A stretch of 64,000 bases of DNA. Origin: Inquilinus sp. KBS0705 (GTDB taxonomy: Bacteria > Bacteroidota > Bacteroidia > Sphingobacteriales > Sphingobacteriaceae). Shown piece by piece: positions 50,190-58,223 of this stretch. Each line of letters opens with the position of its first letter. Position 1 is the first letter of the stretch. The notes beneath the pieces are model-generated. The model was not told the origin of the DNA. It searched no databases and saw only the letters and a program-made list of their open reading frames with translations. The stretch lies in contig VCCI02000004.1 in NCBI GenBank assembly GCA_005938025.2, forward strand, positions 1-64,000. Direction: 5' to 3'. The translations under genes and the position numbers were made by a program.

Positions 50190-50384
50190 TTAGGCTAGTG
50201 AAGTATAAAACTGATTAAGCAAATAACCAATAACCTGGTCCATACCAAATATTACCATCGCGATGATGATTGCAGCTACCAGTACTAAAACAGCACTGCT
50301 TTGCAATTCGCGCCATGTTGGCCAGGTTACTTTCTGGGTCAACTCGATGTATGATTCTTTTATATATTCAGTTACAGCAGCCAT
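50190..50384 (-). CDS. secE: Preprotein translocase subunit SecE
   Basis: 64-aa SecE of the short one-helix type: amphipathic N-terminal helix with the conserved VTWPTWRELQSSA and one membrane segment (about 32-55). It clamps SecY in the translocon. The frame continues upstream to an ATG at 50417, but that start lies inside tRNA-Trp, so 50384 (MAAVTEYI) is used. Confidence 0.95.
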   Translation of the reverse strand: MAAVTEYIKESYIELTQKVTWPTWRELQSSAVLVLVAAIIIAMVIFGMDQVIGYLLNQFYTSLA

Positions 50385-50406
50385 CTTATTTTTATTATTG
50401 CTTATG

Positions 50407-50477
50407 CACGGGAACAAGGATTCGAACCCTGATCAAAGGTTTTGGAGACCTCTATTCTACCATTGAACTATTCCCGT
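50407..50477 (-). tRNA. tRNA-Trp (CCA)
   Basis: 71-nt cloverleaf: acceptor ACGGGAA/TTCCCGT, anticodon stem GAGGT/ACCTT with loop CTCCAAA (anticodon CCA), T loop TTCGAAT. CCA end not encoded. Lies between tuf and secE. Confidence 0.97.
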
Positions 50478-50529
50478 GTATACTTATCTCCAAAAAACGG
50501 AAATTGTGTACTATTTACTTATTGTGAAT

Positions 50530-50559
50530 AAAGTACCGTGACAAAAGTCACGGTACTTT
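50530..50559 (-). terminator. Hairpin between tuf and tRNA-Trp
   Basis: Perfect 13-bp stem AAAGTACCGTGAC (50530-50542) / GTCACGGTACTTT (50547-50559) with a 4-nt loop. The minus strand has no clean T run after it, so it may be a partial terminator or an RNA-processing/stability hairpin after tuf. Confidence 0.65.
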
Positions 50560-50603
50560 ACACAAAAATTAACCGTTTTGCTACCCTTTAAAAGGGTACG
50601 AAA

Positions 50604-51791
50604 TTATTTTAAAATTTCAGTTACCTGGCCAGCACCTACAGTTCTGCCACCTTCACGGATAGCGAAACGTAAGCCTTTTTCCATAGCGATAGCGTTGATC
50701 AGTTTTACTGTGATGGTAACGTTATCACCTGGCATAACCATTTCTACACCTTCGGCCAATGAAATCTCACCGGTTACGTCAGTTGTACGGAAATAGAATT
50801 GCGGACGGTATTTGTTGAAGAATGGTGTGTGACGACCACCTTCTGCTTTTGACAATACGTAAACTTCTGCCTTGAAATCAGTGTGCGGAGTTACTGAACC
50901 TGGTTTGCAAATAACCATACCACGACGGATATCAGTTTTTTCAATACCACGTAACAATAAACCTACGTTATCACCAGCTTCACCCCTGTCAAGGATCTTG
51001 CGGAACATTTCCACACCTGTAACAGTTGATTTTAAGTTTTCGGCACCCATACCAAGGATGTCTACTTGCTCGCCTGAGTTAATAACACCACGCTCGATAC
51101 GACCAGTTGCAACAGTACCACGACCAGTGATCGAGAATACGTCTTCAACAGGCATCAAGAAAGGAAGATCAGTTAAACGCGGAGGGATAGGGATCTGTGT
51201 ATCTACAGCATCCATCAACTCCATAATTTTATCAACCCATTTAGGCTCGCCGTTAAGGCCACCTAATGCCGAACCTTGAATTACAGCGATATCATCACCT
51301 GGGTAATCGTAGAATGATAATAATTCGCGGATTTCCATTTCAACAAGTTCTAACAATTCTGGATCATCAACCATGTCAACTTTGTTCATAAACACAACTA
51401 ATGAAGGCACACCAACCTGGCGGGCTAACAAGATGTGCTCACGAGTTTGAGGCATTGGACCATCAGTAGCGGCAACAACAATAATTGCACCGTCCATTTG
51501 AGCCGCACCTGTAACCATGTTTTTCACATAATCCGCGTGACCTGGACAGTCAACGTGAGCATAGTGACGGTTGTTTGTTGAATACTCAACGTGCGCTGTA
51601 TTAATTGTAATACCACGCTCTTTTTCTTCAGGAGCAGAGTCAATTGAATCAAATGAACGAGCTTCTGAAAAACCTTTATCAGCTAATACCTTAGTGATAG
51701 CTGCGGTTAGGGTTGTTTTACCGTGGTCAACGTGACCGATTGTACCGATGTTTAAGTGCGGTTTACTGCGGTCAAATTTTTCTTTTGCCAT
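50604..51791 (-). CDS. tuf: Elongation factor Tu
   Basis: 395-aa translational GTPase delivering aminoacyl-tRNA. G1 is GHVDHGKT at 19-26, G3 is [13 protein letters not shown]4 is NKVD near residue 136, and G5 is SALGG. Domains 2 and 3 are complete, ending [14 protein letters not shown]. It follows the Thr tRNA by 64 nt, probably in one transcript with the tRNA cluster. No Shine-Dalgarno sequence; the leader next to the ATG is A/T-rich. Confidence 0.98.
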   Translation of the reverse strand: MAKEKFDRSKPHLNIGTIGHVDHGKTTLTAAITKVLADKGFSEARSFDSIDSAPEEKERGITINTAHVEYSTNNRHYAHVDCPGHADYVKNMVTGAAQMDGAIIVVAATDGPMPQTREHILLARQVGVPSLVVFMNKVDMVDDPELLELVEMEIRELLSFYDYPGDDIAVIQGSALGGLNGEPKWVDKIMELMDAVDTQIPIPPRLTDLPFLMPVEDVFSITGRGTVATGRIERGVINSGEQVDILGMGAENLKSTVTGVEMFRKILDRGEAGDNVGLLLRGIEKTDIRRGMVICKPGSVTPHTDFKAEVYVLSKAEGGRHTPFFNKYRPQFYFRTTDVTGEISLAEGVEMVMPGDNVTITVKLINAIAMEKGLRFAIREGGRTVGAGQVTEILK

Positions 51792-51855
51792 GATTTATAT
51801 TTGTTTGTAGGTTAATTTATTTATTAAAATGTATTATATGTATACTTATATAATG

Positions 51856-51927
<72 letters not shown>

Positions 51928-51936
51928 TTGTTTTTA

Positions 51937-52013
51937 GTTCATTAGTTTACTCGTCAATAGTTCATTGGTATTACCTGCTTAGTACAAATGAACTAATGAA
52001 CCAAGCAACCATT
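51937..52013. repeat. Palindromic element built of 8-nt units (type B2), between two tRNAs
   Basis: Perfect 11-bp arms GTTCATTAGTT (51937-51947) and AACTAATGAAC (51991-52001), with further GTTCATTG and ATTGAACC units at 8-nt spacing. Same family as the element at 38541. Confidence 0.8.
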
Positions 52014-52023
52014 GAACCAACCG

Positions 52024-52096
52024 AGCGGAAGACGAGGTTCGAACTCGCGACCTATAGCTTGGAAGGCTATCGCTCTACCAACTGAGCTACTTCCGC
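52024..52096 (-). tRNA. tRNA-Gly (TCC)
   Basis: 73-nt cloverleaf: acceptor GCGGAAG/CTTCCGC, anticodon stem ATAGC/GCTAT with loop CTTCCAA (anticodon TCC), T loop TTCGAAC. Confidence 0.96.
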
Positions 52097-52114
52097 AATT
52101 TTAAAATCCAAAAA

Positions 52115-52158
52115 CTAAACTCTAAACCCTAAAACAATTTTTAGAATTTAGAATTTAG
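52115..52158 (-). repeat. 20-bp hairpin of 7-nt units (type D), between two tRNAs
   Basis: Arms 52115-52134 and 52139-52158 with a 4-nt loop. As minus-strand RNA all 20 positions pair (17 Watson-Crick, 3 G-U); on the plus strand the same three positions would be A-C mismatches. Units CTAAATT repeat every 7 nt. Confidence 0.85.
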
Positions 52159-52176
52159 CATATTGAACACTATTTG

Positions 52177-52257
52177 TGGGGGGAGAAGGATTCGAACCTT
52201 CGTAGCCGAAGCAGCGGATTTACAGTCCGCCCCATTTGACCGCTCTGGTATCCCCCC
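52177..52257 (-). tRNA. tRNA-Tyr (GTA)
   Basis: 81-nt class II cloverleaf with long variable arm: acceptor GGGGGGA/TCCCCCC, anticodon stem GCGGA/TCCGC with loop CTGTAAA (anticodon GTA), T loop TTCGAAT. Confidence 0.96.
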
Positions 52258-52323
52258 AATTGTTGATTTCGGATTAATAATGTTCAAAGTTGAAGCTAAA
52301 CACTACTCGTCCGAAATAAACAG

Positions 52324-52396
52324 AGCCTCCTATCGGGATCGAACCAATGACCTACTGATTACAAGTCAGTCGCTCTACCAGCTGAGCTAAGGAGGC
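52324..52396 (-). tRNA. tRNA-Thr (TGT)
   Basis: 73-nt cloverleaf: acceptor GCCTCCT/AGGAGGC, anticodon stem ACTGA/TCAGT with loop CTTGTAA (anticodon TGT), T loop TTCGATC. First gene after the promoter at 52540. Confidence 0.96.
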
Positions 52397-52539
52397 TTAA
52401 ATTGTTAGCCATAACCTTATACTTGTTAATAGTATTTGGGTAAATGGCGGCAAATTAATATTGCGCTATTATTTTTTATTTTAAAGAACCAACCGTTTCA
52501 TAAAAGGAAGGCCGTTAAGCCCCTCTCTGAAAGGGATTG

Positions 52540-52569
52540 CAAATCTACAAAAATTTAAGGCTGTACAAA
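52540..52569 (-). promoter_or_regulatory. Strong promoter of the tRNA-tuf-secE-nusG-rpl-rpo superoperon
   Basis: Minus strand: perfect -33 TTTG (52566-52569), 18-nt spacer, perfect -7 TAGATTTG (52540-52547). The first tRNA begins about 144 nt downstream. The hpf terminator lies just upstream, so this is where the new unit starts. Confidence 0.8.
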
Positions 52570-52574
52570 ATTTT

Positions 52575-52611
52575 TTTCCAAAAAAAATCGGCAGGTTTAA
52601 AACCTGCCGAT
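52575..52611 (-). terminator. Terminator of hpf
   Basis: GC-rich stem ATCGGCAGG/CCTGCCGAT (52587-52611 with an A/T loop) followed on the minus strand by a T8 run. Confidence 0.92.
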
Positions 52612-52640
52612 CCGGGCTTTGTTTACCCTGCTATATGTGT

Positions 52641-52988
52641 CTAAAAATCATCGGTTTCTGCTACAAGGGCGGCTTTTTTAGCAGCTTCGGCAGCAATTGA
52701 TTTTTTTGTTTTATGTTTTTCTATTTGTTTGCGAAGGCTCTCTACAACCAGGTCTGTTGCCTCTTCAAAGCTCTTACATTTCTCTTTGGCAAATATTTGG
52801 TTACCCGGTAGCATCAGTTTTATCTCGGCTATTTTGTTCGCCTCATCCTCTACATTTTCCAATTTAAGGTAAACCTCGCCGCTTATAATGTGGTCGTAGA
52901 ATGTTTCCAGCTTATCAACCTTCTTCTGAATAAAATCCAGTAATTTCCTGTCTGCGGTAAAGTGAATAGATTGCACTGTAATTTTCAT
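52641..52988 (-). CDS. hpf: Ribosome hibernation-promoting factor, HPF/RaiA family
   Basis: 115-aa protein: a single HPF/RaiA domain (MKITVQSIHFTADRKLLDFIQKKV, AEIKLMLPGNQIFAKEKCKSFEEATDLVVESLRKQIEKHK) with a short Ala/Lys tail and no long-form C-terminal dimerisation domain. These proteins block the A and P sites of idle ribosomes. Immediately before its ATG is AAAGGAGG, a strong Shine-Dalgarno sequence at 4-nt spacing, rare in this window. It starts 12 nt after the xerC stop. Confidence 0.93.
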   Translation of the reverse strand: MKITVQSIHFTADRKLLDFIQKKVDKLETFYDHIISGEVYLKLENVEDEANKIAEIKLMLPGNQIFAKEKCKSFEEATDLVVESLRKQIEKHKTKKSIAAEAAKKAALVAETDDF

Positions 52989-52992
52989 TTTT

Positions 52993-53000
52993 CCTCCTTT
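52993..53000 (-). promoter_or_regulatory. Strong Shine-Dalgarno sequence of hpf
   Basis: AAAGGAGG, 8 nt complementary to the 16S rRNA tail, between the xerC stop (53001-53003) and the hpf ATG, spacing 4 nt. Confidence 0.75.
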
Positions 53001-53921
53001 TTATGCCTTTGGATGGGCTTGTTTATAAATAGATTTAAGTCTTTCAACCGAATTGTGTGTGTAAATTTGCGTGGCACTAAGGTTGGCGTGACCAAGCAGT
53101 TCTTTTATGGCATTTAAATCGGCACCCTTATTTAACAGGCTTGTTGCAAATGTGTGCCTTAGCACATGCGGGCTTTTTTTGCTTTGGGTTGATATGAATG
53201 AAAGGTATTTTTGCACTATTAAATATATTAACTTTGGATAAGCATCGGCACCTTTATTTGTAACGAGTAATGTTACCGAAATGTTATGAAATTTTTCACT
53301 TTTCTTTACCTCCAGGTAGCGTTTTAACAGTAGCACTAACTCGTGGTTAAGGGGTAATATCCTCTCTTTGTTACGTTTACCTAAAACTTTTATGGTGTTT
53401 TCGTAAAAATTTATATCGCTTTCTTTTAAGCCGGTAATTTCGGCAAGGCGCATACCAGTGCCAAACAGCATTTCAATTACCAGTTTATCGCGCAGGCCGG
53501 CAAAATCATGTGTAAATATGTCCGCATCCGAAGGATTGCTCTCGCCATTATCTAACATCCGCGTTAGCTTATCGGTATCAACAACAACGGGTAGGTTTTT
53601 GGGCACCTTTGGGGCAATTATGCGCGATGTTGGATTAACGGCGATATCCCCCTCCTGCAATAAAAACTTAAAGTACTTACGCAGTGTGGCTATTTTACGG
53701 TTAACAGACCGGGCTATGAGTTTTTGATCCATCAGGTGAACCATCCAGCCACGAATATCGTGATGGCTTATCTCTGATGGGTGAGTGTATGCTGGGGTAA
53801 GATTGTCTTTCGGGTTCAGGAACAGCATGAACTGTTCAAGGTCTGATTGATAGGCAGATACTGTGTGGGGGGAGTATCTTTTTTCAAACTTTATATAATT
53901 GATGAACTTGTCTAAAAACAT
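53001..53921 (-). CDS. xerC: Tyrosine recombinase XerC/XerD-like
   Basis: 306-aa site-specific recombinase. The N-terminal SAM-like core-binding domain (about 1-105) is followed by the catalytic domain with R158 (GTGMRLAE), H252-V-L-R255, H278 (LGHANLS) and nucleophile Y287. This set is complete, so it should be active. Position between rpsU and hpf in a housekeeping region, rather than next to mobile genes, argues for the chromosome-dimer-resolution role. XerC versus XerD cannot be decided without the second copy. Confidence 0.92.
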   Translation of the reverse strand: MFLDKFINYIKFEKRYSPHTVSAYQSDLEQFMLFLNPKDNLTPAYTHPSEISHHDIRGWMVHLMDQKLIARSVNRKIATLRKYFKFLLQEGDIAVNPTSRIIAPKVPKNLPVVVDTDKLTRMLDNGESNPSDADIFTHDFAGLRDKLVIEMLFGTGMRLAEITGLKESDINFYENTIKVLGKRNKERILPLNHELVLLLKRYLEVKKSEKFHNISVTLLVTNKGADAYPKLIYLIVQKYLSFISTQSKKSPHVLRHTFATSLLNKGADLNAIKELLGHANLSATQIYTHNSVERLKSIYKQAHPKA

Positions 53922-53922
53922 A

Positions 53923-53965
53923 AAAACTATTTATACACCCAGTGAATGAATGTACAAATAGTTTT
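53923..53965 (-). promoter_or_regulatory. Hairpin over the xerC start region
   Basis: 10-bp stem AAAACTATTT (53923-53932) / AAATAGTTTT (53956-53965) with a 23-nt loop, ending 1 nt before the xerC ATG on the minus strand. It could act as an attenuator after rpsU or limit xerC translation. Confidence 0.5.
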
Positions 53966-54011
53966 TTTTATAGAGACAAGAAAATGTTAAAATTCTTTTG
54001 TTGAAAAAGAA

Positions 54012-54203
54012 TTAAACAGTTTCAAGGTTCATATTCTGCTTGTAGATGGCATGTTTAATTTCGTGCCTGCGAGTTATGGATTTCTTTTCAAAAGCCTGGC
54101 GACTGCGCAGCTCTCTTAATACTCCAGTTTTCTCAAATTTCTTTTTGAAGCGTTTCAATGCTTTATCTAATGATTCGCCGTCTTTTACGTTGATAATGAT
54201 CAT
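54012..54203 (-). CDS. rpsU: 30S ribosomal protein S21
   Basis: 63-aa small basic protein with the S21 pattern MIIINVKDGESLDKALKRFKKKFEKTGVLRELRSRQAFEKKSITRR. In Bacteroidota ribosomes bS21, with bS6 and bS18, holds the 3' tail of 16S rRNA and hides the anti-Shine-Dalgarno sequence. Its own mRNA has a 10-nt perfect Shine-Dalgarno sequence (54214-54223), as expected for bS21 autoregulation. A -7 box (54232) gives a short leader. It heads a minus-strand run rpsU-xerC-hpf. Confidence 0.95.
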   Translation of the reverse strand: MIIINVKDGESLDKALKRFKKKFEKTGVLRELRSRQAFEKKSITRRHEIKHAIYKQNMNLETV

Positions 54204-54213
54204 AATCCCAAAT

Positions 54214-54223
54214 ACCTCCTTTC
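54214..54223 (-). promoter_or_regulatory. Strong Shine-Dalgarno sequence of rpsU
   Basis: GAAAGGAGGT on the minus strand, 10 nt that can pair with the usual 16S tail ACCUCCUUUC, spacing 10 nt to the ATG. The strongest such site I found in the window. Confidence 0.85.
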
Positions 54224-54231
54224 AGGGACGT

Positions 54232-54239
54232 CAAAGGTA
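54232..54239 (-). promoter_or_regulatory. -7 element of rpsU
   Basis: TACCTTTG, full match to TAnnTTTG on the minus strand, about 29 nt before the start codon. -33 box not clear (ATTG at 54265, spacer 25). Confidence 0.5.
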
Positions 54240-54307
54240 GGAAAATACTTTTAATTCTAAAACACAATTAATTACAAATCTTTCTACGTTAAATAACTGC
54301 GTTCGGG

Positions 54308-54991
54308 CTATTGTGTGAGGGATGGGTATATCCGCTTCTCGGGAGGCAGCGCCATAAACTTTTTGTAGCTATCGTTTATATAAGCCACCATAGATTCGCG
54401 GTTGTTGCTGCGCACAAATGCATAAGTTGGGCGGTATAACGACATGAAGTTTTCCAGATCCTTCCCTTTCAAGGGCACAATACTCCCTACGTACGACATG
54501 CTGAACGCGGCATCAATCTGCCGTTCTTCTGCATCACGCCTAAAATATCGTTTTAACCGCCGGGCATCTTTACCCTCTTTACTAAACCAGGTAGATGGTG
54601 AAAAAGCGTAAACCTTACTTTTTTCATAAACCTGCGGGTATTCGGTCTGTGGATTAAAATCCATCCGTTTAGCGCTGATATTTACCTCTCTTAGTGCTAT
54701 TGTTTGTGTGTTAAGCAATATCCTTTTAGGGATCATATCTATCAAGTATAATGTATCTGACACATACCCGGGCGAGTTGAATATCAGCGTATGACCTGTA
54801 GTAGTGCGTATGCTAAAAGCCCCGTTTTTATCTGTAATGGTTACCTGCTTATTATTTTCGTCGCGTATAAACACATCACTCATGCGTTTATTGGTGCCAT
54901 TCTCGTAAACCGTGCCTTTTAAAACACCTTGCCCCATGGCGTTACCAACAGTTAATAACAAAGCAGCAACAACTAAATATATTTTTTGCAT
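54308..54991 (-). CDS. Secreted carboxypeptidase-regulatory-like domain protein
   Basis: 227-aa exported protein: signal peptide (about 1-21, ending AMGQ), then a CarboxypepD_reg-like beta-sandwich (GVLKGTVYENGTNKRMSDVFI...GHTLIFNSPGYV, about 22-105). This is the module often found at the N-terminus of TonB-dependent transporters. There is no plug or barrel after it; the remaining 120 residues are a charged helical region of unknown function. It may be a stand-alone periplasmic or surface protein. Confidence 0.75.
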   Translation of the reverse strand: MQKIYLVVAALLLTVGNAMGQGVLKGTVYENGTNKRMSDVFIRDENNKQVTITDKNGAFSIRTTTGHTLIFNSPGYVSDTLYLIDMIPKRILLNTQTIALREVNISAKRMDFNPQTEYPQVYEKSKVYAFSPSTWFSKEGKDARRLKRYFRRDAEERQIDAAFSMSYVGSIVPLKGKDLENFMSLYRPTYAFVRSNNRESMVAYINDSYKKFMALPPEKRIYPSLTQ

Positions 54992-55066
54992 GGTTATAAA
55001 GCTACATATTAATTAAACCGCTGTAAAATATTAAGGTTTCAATTTTAACATTTAAAATCAATAAAA

Positions 55067-55090
55067 AACCCGGCTTTTGGCCGGGCTTTC
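55067..55090 (-). terminator. Terminator of the second M1 peptidase gene
   Basis: Stem CCCGGC/GCCGGG (55069-55074 / 55081-55086 region) right after the stop codon, followed on the minus strand by a T6 run. Confidence 0.85.
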
Positions 55091-55091
55091 A

Positions 55092-57044
55092 TTATTTCTT
55101 CCAAACGTTATTGTCCGGGTTAAAATCAGGTAACGATTTATCAGGATCGTAGGTAACCGATTCTATTTCTTCGGTCGATGGGTATTTAACAATAAAGCTA
55201 TTGTTACGTTCCCAAATTTCAACCGGCAGGTTCAATCTTTCGGTTTTACCGCTTTTGGTTTTTATTTCAAGAATAACCGGCATGGCCATTTTTTCGAGGT
55301 TATCTAAAGTGATCAAAGCACCTTTTGATGGGTCGCCGCTTACGTATTTAACGTCTCTTACGCCAACATCAAGGCGCCAGTTATTTTGGAACCAACCTCT
55401 CCAAAACCATTGTAAGCTTTCACCGCTCGCGTTTTCGATGGTACGGAAAAAGTCATCTGGCGTTGGGTGTTTAAATGCCCAACGGTTAATGTAAGTTTTA
55501 AAAGCAAAGTCAAAACGCTCGGGGCCTAATATCTGTTCGCGCAGTAAGGTTAAGCCCATACCGGGTTTAAAGTATAGTAATATACCGTTGTTTCTTTCTT
55601 TTAAATTCTCGGGGTTGCTAAATACGGGCTCCAGATCGGGCTTGGTTAATAGGTCCCCTACCCTTTGCATATCTTGCTTTTTACCCGCGTATTCGCCGTT
55701 ATTAAAGTCGGCTGTTGATAGGGTATTAATAAAGGTATTAAAGCCTTCGTCCATCCAGCCATAAAGCCGCTCGTTAGAGCCTACTATCATCGGGAACCAG
55801 GTATGGCCAAATTCATGATCATTTACTCCCCATAGGTTGCCCTTTGTAGCCCTGCTACCGCAAAATACTATACCAGGATACTCCATACCGTTTACATTAC
55901 CTGCAACAGCTGTAGCCGCAGGGTAAGGGTATTCGAACCATTTTGATGAGTTATACTCAATAGATTTTTTTACGTATTCTGTTGAACGGCCCCAGGCATT
56001 GTTACCATCGCTTTCTACAGGGTAGGCGGATACGGCGGTAGACTTTTTACCACTAGGCAAATTCATTTTAGCAGCATCAATAATAAATGCTGTTGACGAA
56101 GCCCAGGCCACATCACGCGCGTTCTTTATTTTGAAATGCCAGGTTAATTCTTTTTTCGCAGGGCGTGAGGCAGCATCAGTAACCTCGCTTGCCGAACGGA
56201 TAATGACCGTTTTATCGCTTTTTTCGGCCAGTGCCCAGCGTTTTTGCTGCTCAGCGGTATATACATCCTGAGGGTTTAGTAATTCGCCCGATGCTACCAC
56301 AATATGGTTTGCAGGCGCAGTAATACTTACATCAAAATCGCCATACTCCAGGTAAAACTCGCTTGGGCCTGTATACGGTAAAGCGTTCCAACCCATTACG
56401 TCATCATATACATACATACGTGGGTACCATTGTGCTACGGTATAAATTTTACCGTTTTTGGTATTAAGGATACCGGTACGATCTGACCCATACTCGGGTA
56501 CGATGAACGAATACTCGATATTCAATTTTACCTGGCCGCCATTTGCATTAACGCCTTGCGGCAAAAACACCTGCATTCGGGTATCGTTTATTAAAAACTT
56601 TACTGCAACATCGCCAACTTTTACAGATTTTATCTTGTAACCGGCATCGGGCATTTGGCCACGGCCACCATTACGACTACCGGTAACAGGTATAATAGCA
56701 GTACCACGCGAATCAGACTTAAATATATTCTGATCTAACTGCATCCATAAAAAATCCAGTTTTTGCGGGCTATTGTTGGTATAGGTTAAGGCTTCGCTAC
56801 CTATAACCTCATTGTTTTGATCGTTTAGTTTGGCGTTTAGCGTGTAATCAGCACGGTTTTGCCAGTATTTTGGGCCAGGTTCGCCATCTGCAGCGCGGTA
56901 TTCCGAACCATTTTTGGTGTAAAAAAACGGCGCGAAAGCATCGTGATAGTTATAATTTGATACAGGCGGCGTTTGCTGCGCCTGGGCTACACTGCTAACG
57001 GCCATAACAGCCAGCGTAAAACCGGCAATCAGGTTAAATTTCAT
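55092..57044 (-). CDS. Secreted M1-family zinc metallopeptidase (second copy)
   Basis: 650-aa exported peptidase with a signal peptide ending about residue 22 (VAQAQ). Zinc site: H410-E411-F-G-H414 and E433, again 19 residues after the second His. A GMEY motif (NGMEYPGIV) stands where G-x-M-E-N is expected. It differs clearly from the M1 protein at 2.1-3.7 kb in length and sequence, so this is not a recent duplicate. Probably periplasmic protein or peptide turnover; specificity unknown. Confidence 0.9.
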   Translation of the reverse strand: MKFNLIAGFTLAVMAVSSVAQAQQTPPVSNYNYHDAFAPFFYTKNGSEYRAADGEPGPKYWQNRADYTLNAKLNDQNNEVIGSEALTYTNNSPQKLDFLWMQLDQNIFKSDSRGTAIIPVTGSRNGGRGQMPDAGYKIKSVKVGDVAVKFLINDTRMQVFLPQGVNANGGQVKLNIEYSFIVPEYGSDRTGILNTKNGKIYTVAQWYPRMYVYDDVMGWNALPYTGPSEFYLEYGDFDVSITAPANHIVVASGELLNPQDVYTAEQQKRWALAEKSDKTVIIRSASEVTDAASRPAKKELTWHFKIKNARDVAWASSTAFIIDAAKMNLPSGKKSTAVSAYPVESDGNNAWGRSTEYVKKSIEYNSSKWFEYPYPAATAVAGNVNGMEYPGIVFCGSRATKGNLWGVNDHEFGHTWFPMIVGSNERLYGWMDEGFNTFINTLSTADFNNGEYAGKKQDMQRVGDLLTKPDLEPVFSNPENLKERNNGILLYFKPGMGLTLLREQILGPERFDFAFKTYINRWAFKHPTPDDFFRTIENASGESLQWFWRGWFQNNWRLDVGVRDVKYVSGDPSKGALITLDNLEKMAMPVILEIKTKSGKTERLNLPVEIWERNNSFIVKYPSTEEIESVTYDPDKSLPDFNPDNNVWKK

Positions 57045-57137
57045 AATTAGTTAATGATTTGGTAAAAACAAGGCACAAGTATACTAATAATAGAATTATT
57101 GAGCATACTTTTATCGGTTTGCAACTAAGTAGTTACT

Positions 57138-57482
57138 TTATAAAAGATGCTTTTGATAAACAGCTTCGTCAAAGCCAAAAAATAAAAACCCGTCTTTTTC
57201 TATCACCGGGCGTTTTATCATACTGGTTTTTTGCTGCAAAAGCTGCAAGGCATCTTCTTTGGTTTTAATACCCTCTCTCACGGCCGGGTCAAGCTGTTTA
57301 TAAGTAAGGCCTTGCTTATTCATAAACTTTTCGTAACCTGCTTTGGCATCCCATTCGTTTAGCTTATCGGCGCTTACACCCAGCTTTTTAAAATCCTGAA
57401 ACTCATAAGCTACGTTATTTGCCTTTAACCAATCTAAAGCCTTTTTAACGGTGTTGCAGTTAGTTATGCCGTAAACTTTCAT
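57138..57482 (-). CDS. ArsC/Spx/YffB-family thioredoxin-fold protein
   Basis: 114-aa protein with C9 in GITNCNTVKKALDWL and the family's later MIKRPVIE loop. The arsenate reductase P-loop-like features beyond this are not evident, and the single Cys with following K-K matches the YffB/Spx-like branch, so arsenate reduction should not be assumed. It lies 13 nt after pth in the same direction. Confidence 0.85.
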   Translation of the reverse strand: MKVYGITNCNTVKKALDWLKANNVAYEFQDFKKLGVSADKLNEWDAKAGYEKFMNKQGLTYKQLDPAVREGIKTKEDALQLLQQKTSMIKRPVIEKDGFLFFGFDEAVYQKHLL

Positions 57483-57495
57483 AGTAAAATTTATA

Positions 57496-58056
57496 TTATT
57501 TATTAAACTTGGTCATGGTTAGTTCGGTACCTATGGTAGCAAAGCTTTTTATCATCTCTATACTTCGGTCTATCAATGCAGGCAGTTCGGGTTTTTCGTC
57601 ATCGTCAAAACCGCTTAGTACATAATCTACCTGGCGGCCTTTGGGGTAATTATCGCTAATGCCAAAACGTAAGCGGGCATAGTCGCTGTTACCTAAAGTG
57701 GCTTCAATATGCTTTAGCCCGTTGTGCCCCGCAGCGCTGCCTTTGGGTTTTAGGCGCAGGGTGCCTAATGGCAAAGCAAGGTCATCTACTACTACCAGTA
57801 CATTTTGCACAGGTATTTTTAATTCTTTCATCCAGTGGTTTAGGGCTTTACCGCTAAGATTCATGTAAGTAGTTGGTTTAATTAAGTATAGCGTGCGGCT
57901 TTTGTAATTTATCTCGGTATAATAGGCATGGCGCATATTATAAAATTTTGCACCCTCCTGCTTAGCCAATTCATCTAAAACCATAAAACCTATGTTATGC
58001 CTTGTATCGGCATACTCGGGCCCTATATTTCCTAAACCAACAATTAAATATTTCAT
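57496..58056 (-). CDS. pth: Peptidyl-tRNA hydrolase
   Basis: 186-aa esterase that frees tRNA from drop-off peptidyl-tRNA. The catalytic set fits E. coli Pth: N10, H20 (DTRHNIGF), the VVVDDLALPLG Asp and KGSAAGHNGLKH. An in-frame ATG at 58125 would add 23 residues, but MKYLIVGLGN at 58056 is where family members begin. Ends with GTELTMTKFNK. Confidence 0.94.
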   Translation of the reverse strand: MKYLIVGLGNIGPEYADTRHNIGFMVLDELAKQEGAKFYNMRHAYYTEINYKSRTLYLIKPTTYMNLSGKALNHWMKELKIPVQNVLVVVDDLALPLGTLRLKPKGSAAGHNGLKHIEATLGNSDYARLRFGISDNYPKGRQVDYVLSGFDDDEKPELPALIDRSIEMIKSFATIGTELTMTKFNK

Positions 58057-58156
58057 GCCCCCAACATTCCGCGCAACGGCGGGCTTACTTTTTAAATACT
58101 TACTAAAATAGGGCTTGAAACCCATAGCTGTTATTTTACCGGCAAATTAAAACAAA

Positions 58157-58185
58157 AACAGCGATAAGTTTAACTCATCGCTGTT
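58157..58185 (-). terminator. Terminator of rplY
   Basis: Stem AACAGCGAT (58157-58165) / ATCGCTGTT (58177-58185); on the minus strand TTTTTGTTTT follows. 38 nt past the rplY stop. Confidence 0.85.
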
Positions 58186-58223
58186 AATGGTGTAATCACA
58201 CAACAATCGGTGTAATCTCCAAA

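Noticed and set aside
50385..50417. Longer SecE start at 50417
   Set aside because: It would begin inside tRNA-Trp and add residues foreign to SecE; the ATG at 50384 fits the family.
52024..52396. tRNA cluster as an integration site for an island
   Set aside because: Spacers are under 110 nt, hold no foreign genes, and the next genes are core translation genes.
53001..53921. Tyrosine recombinase as a mark of a mobile element or integron
   Set aside because: Flanked by rpsU and hpf, with no att-like repeats or cargo; tRNA genes nearby are intact without a duplicated 3' end. Fits a housekeeping Xer.
57138..57482. Arsenate reductase as part of an ars resistance operon
   Set aside because: No arsR, arsB or acr3 nearby and the protein fits the YffB/Spx-like branch next to pth.
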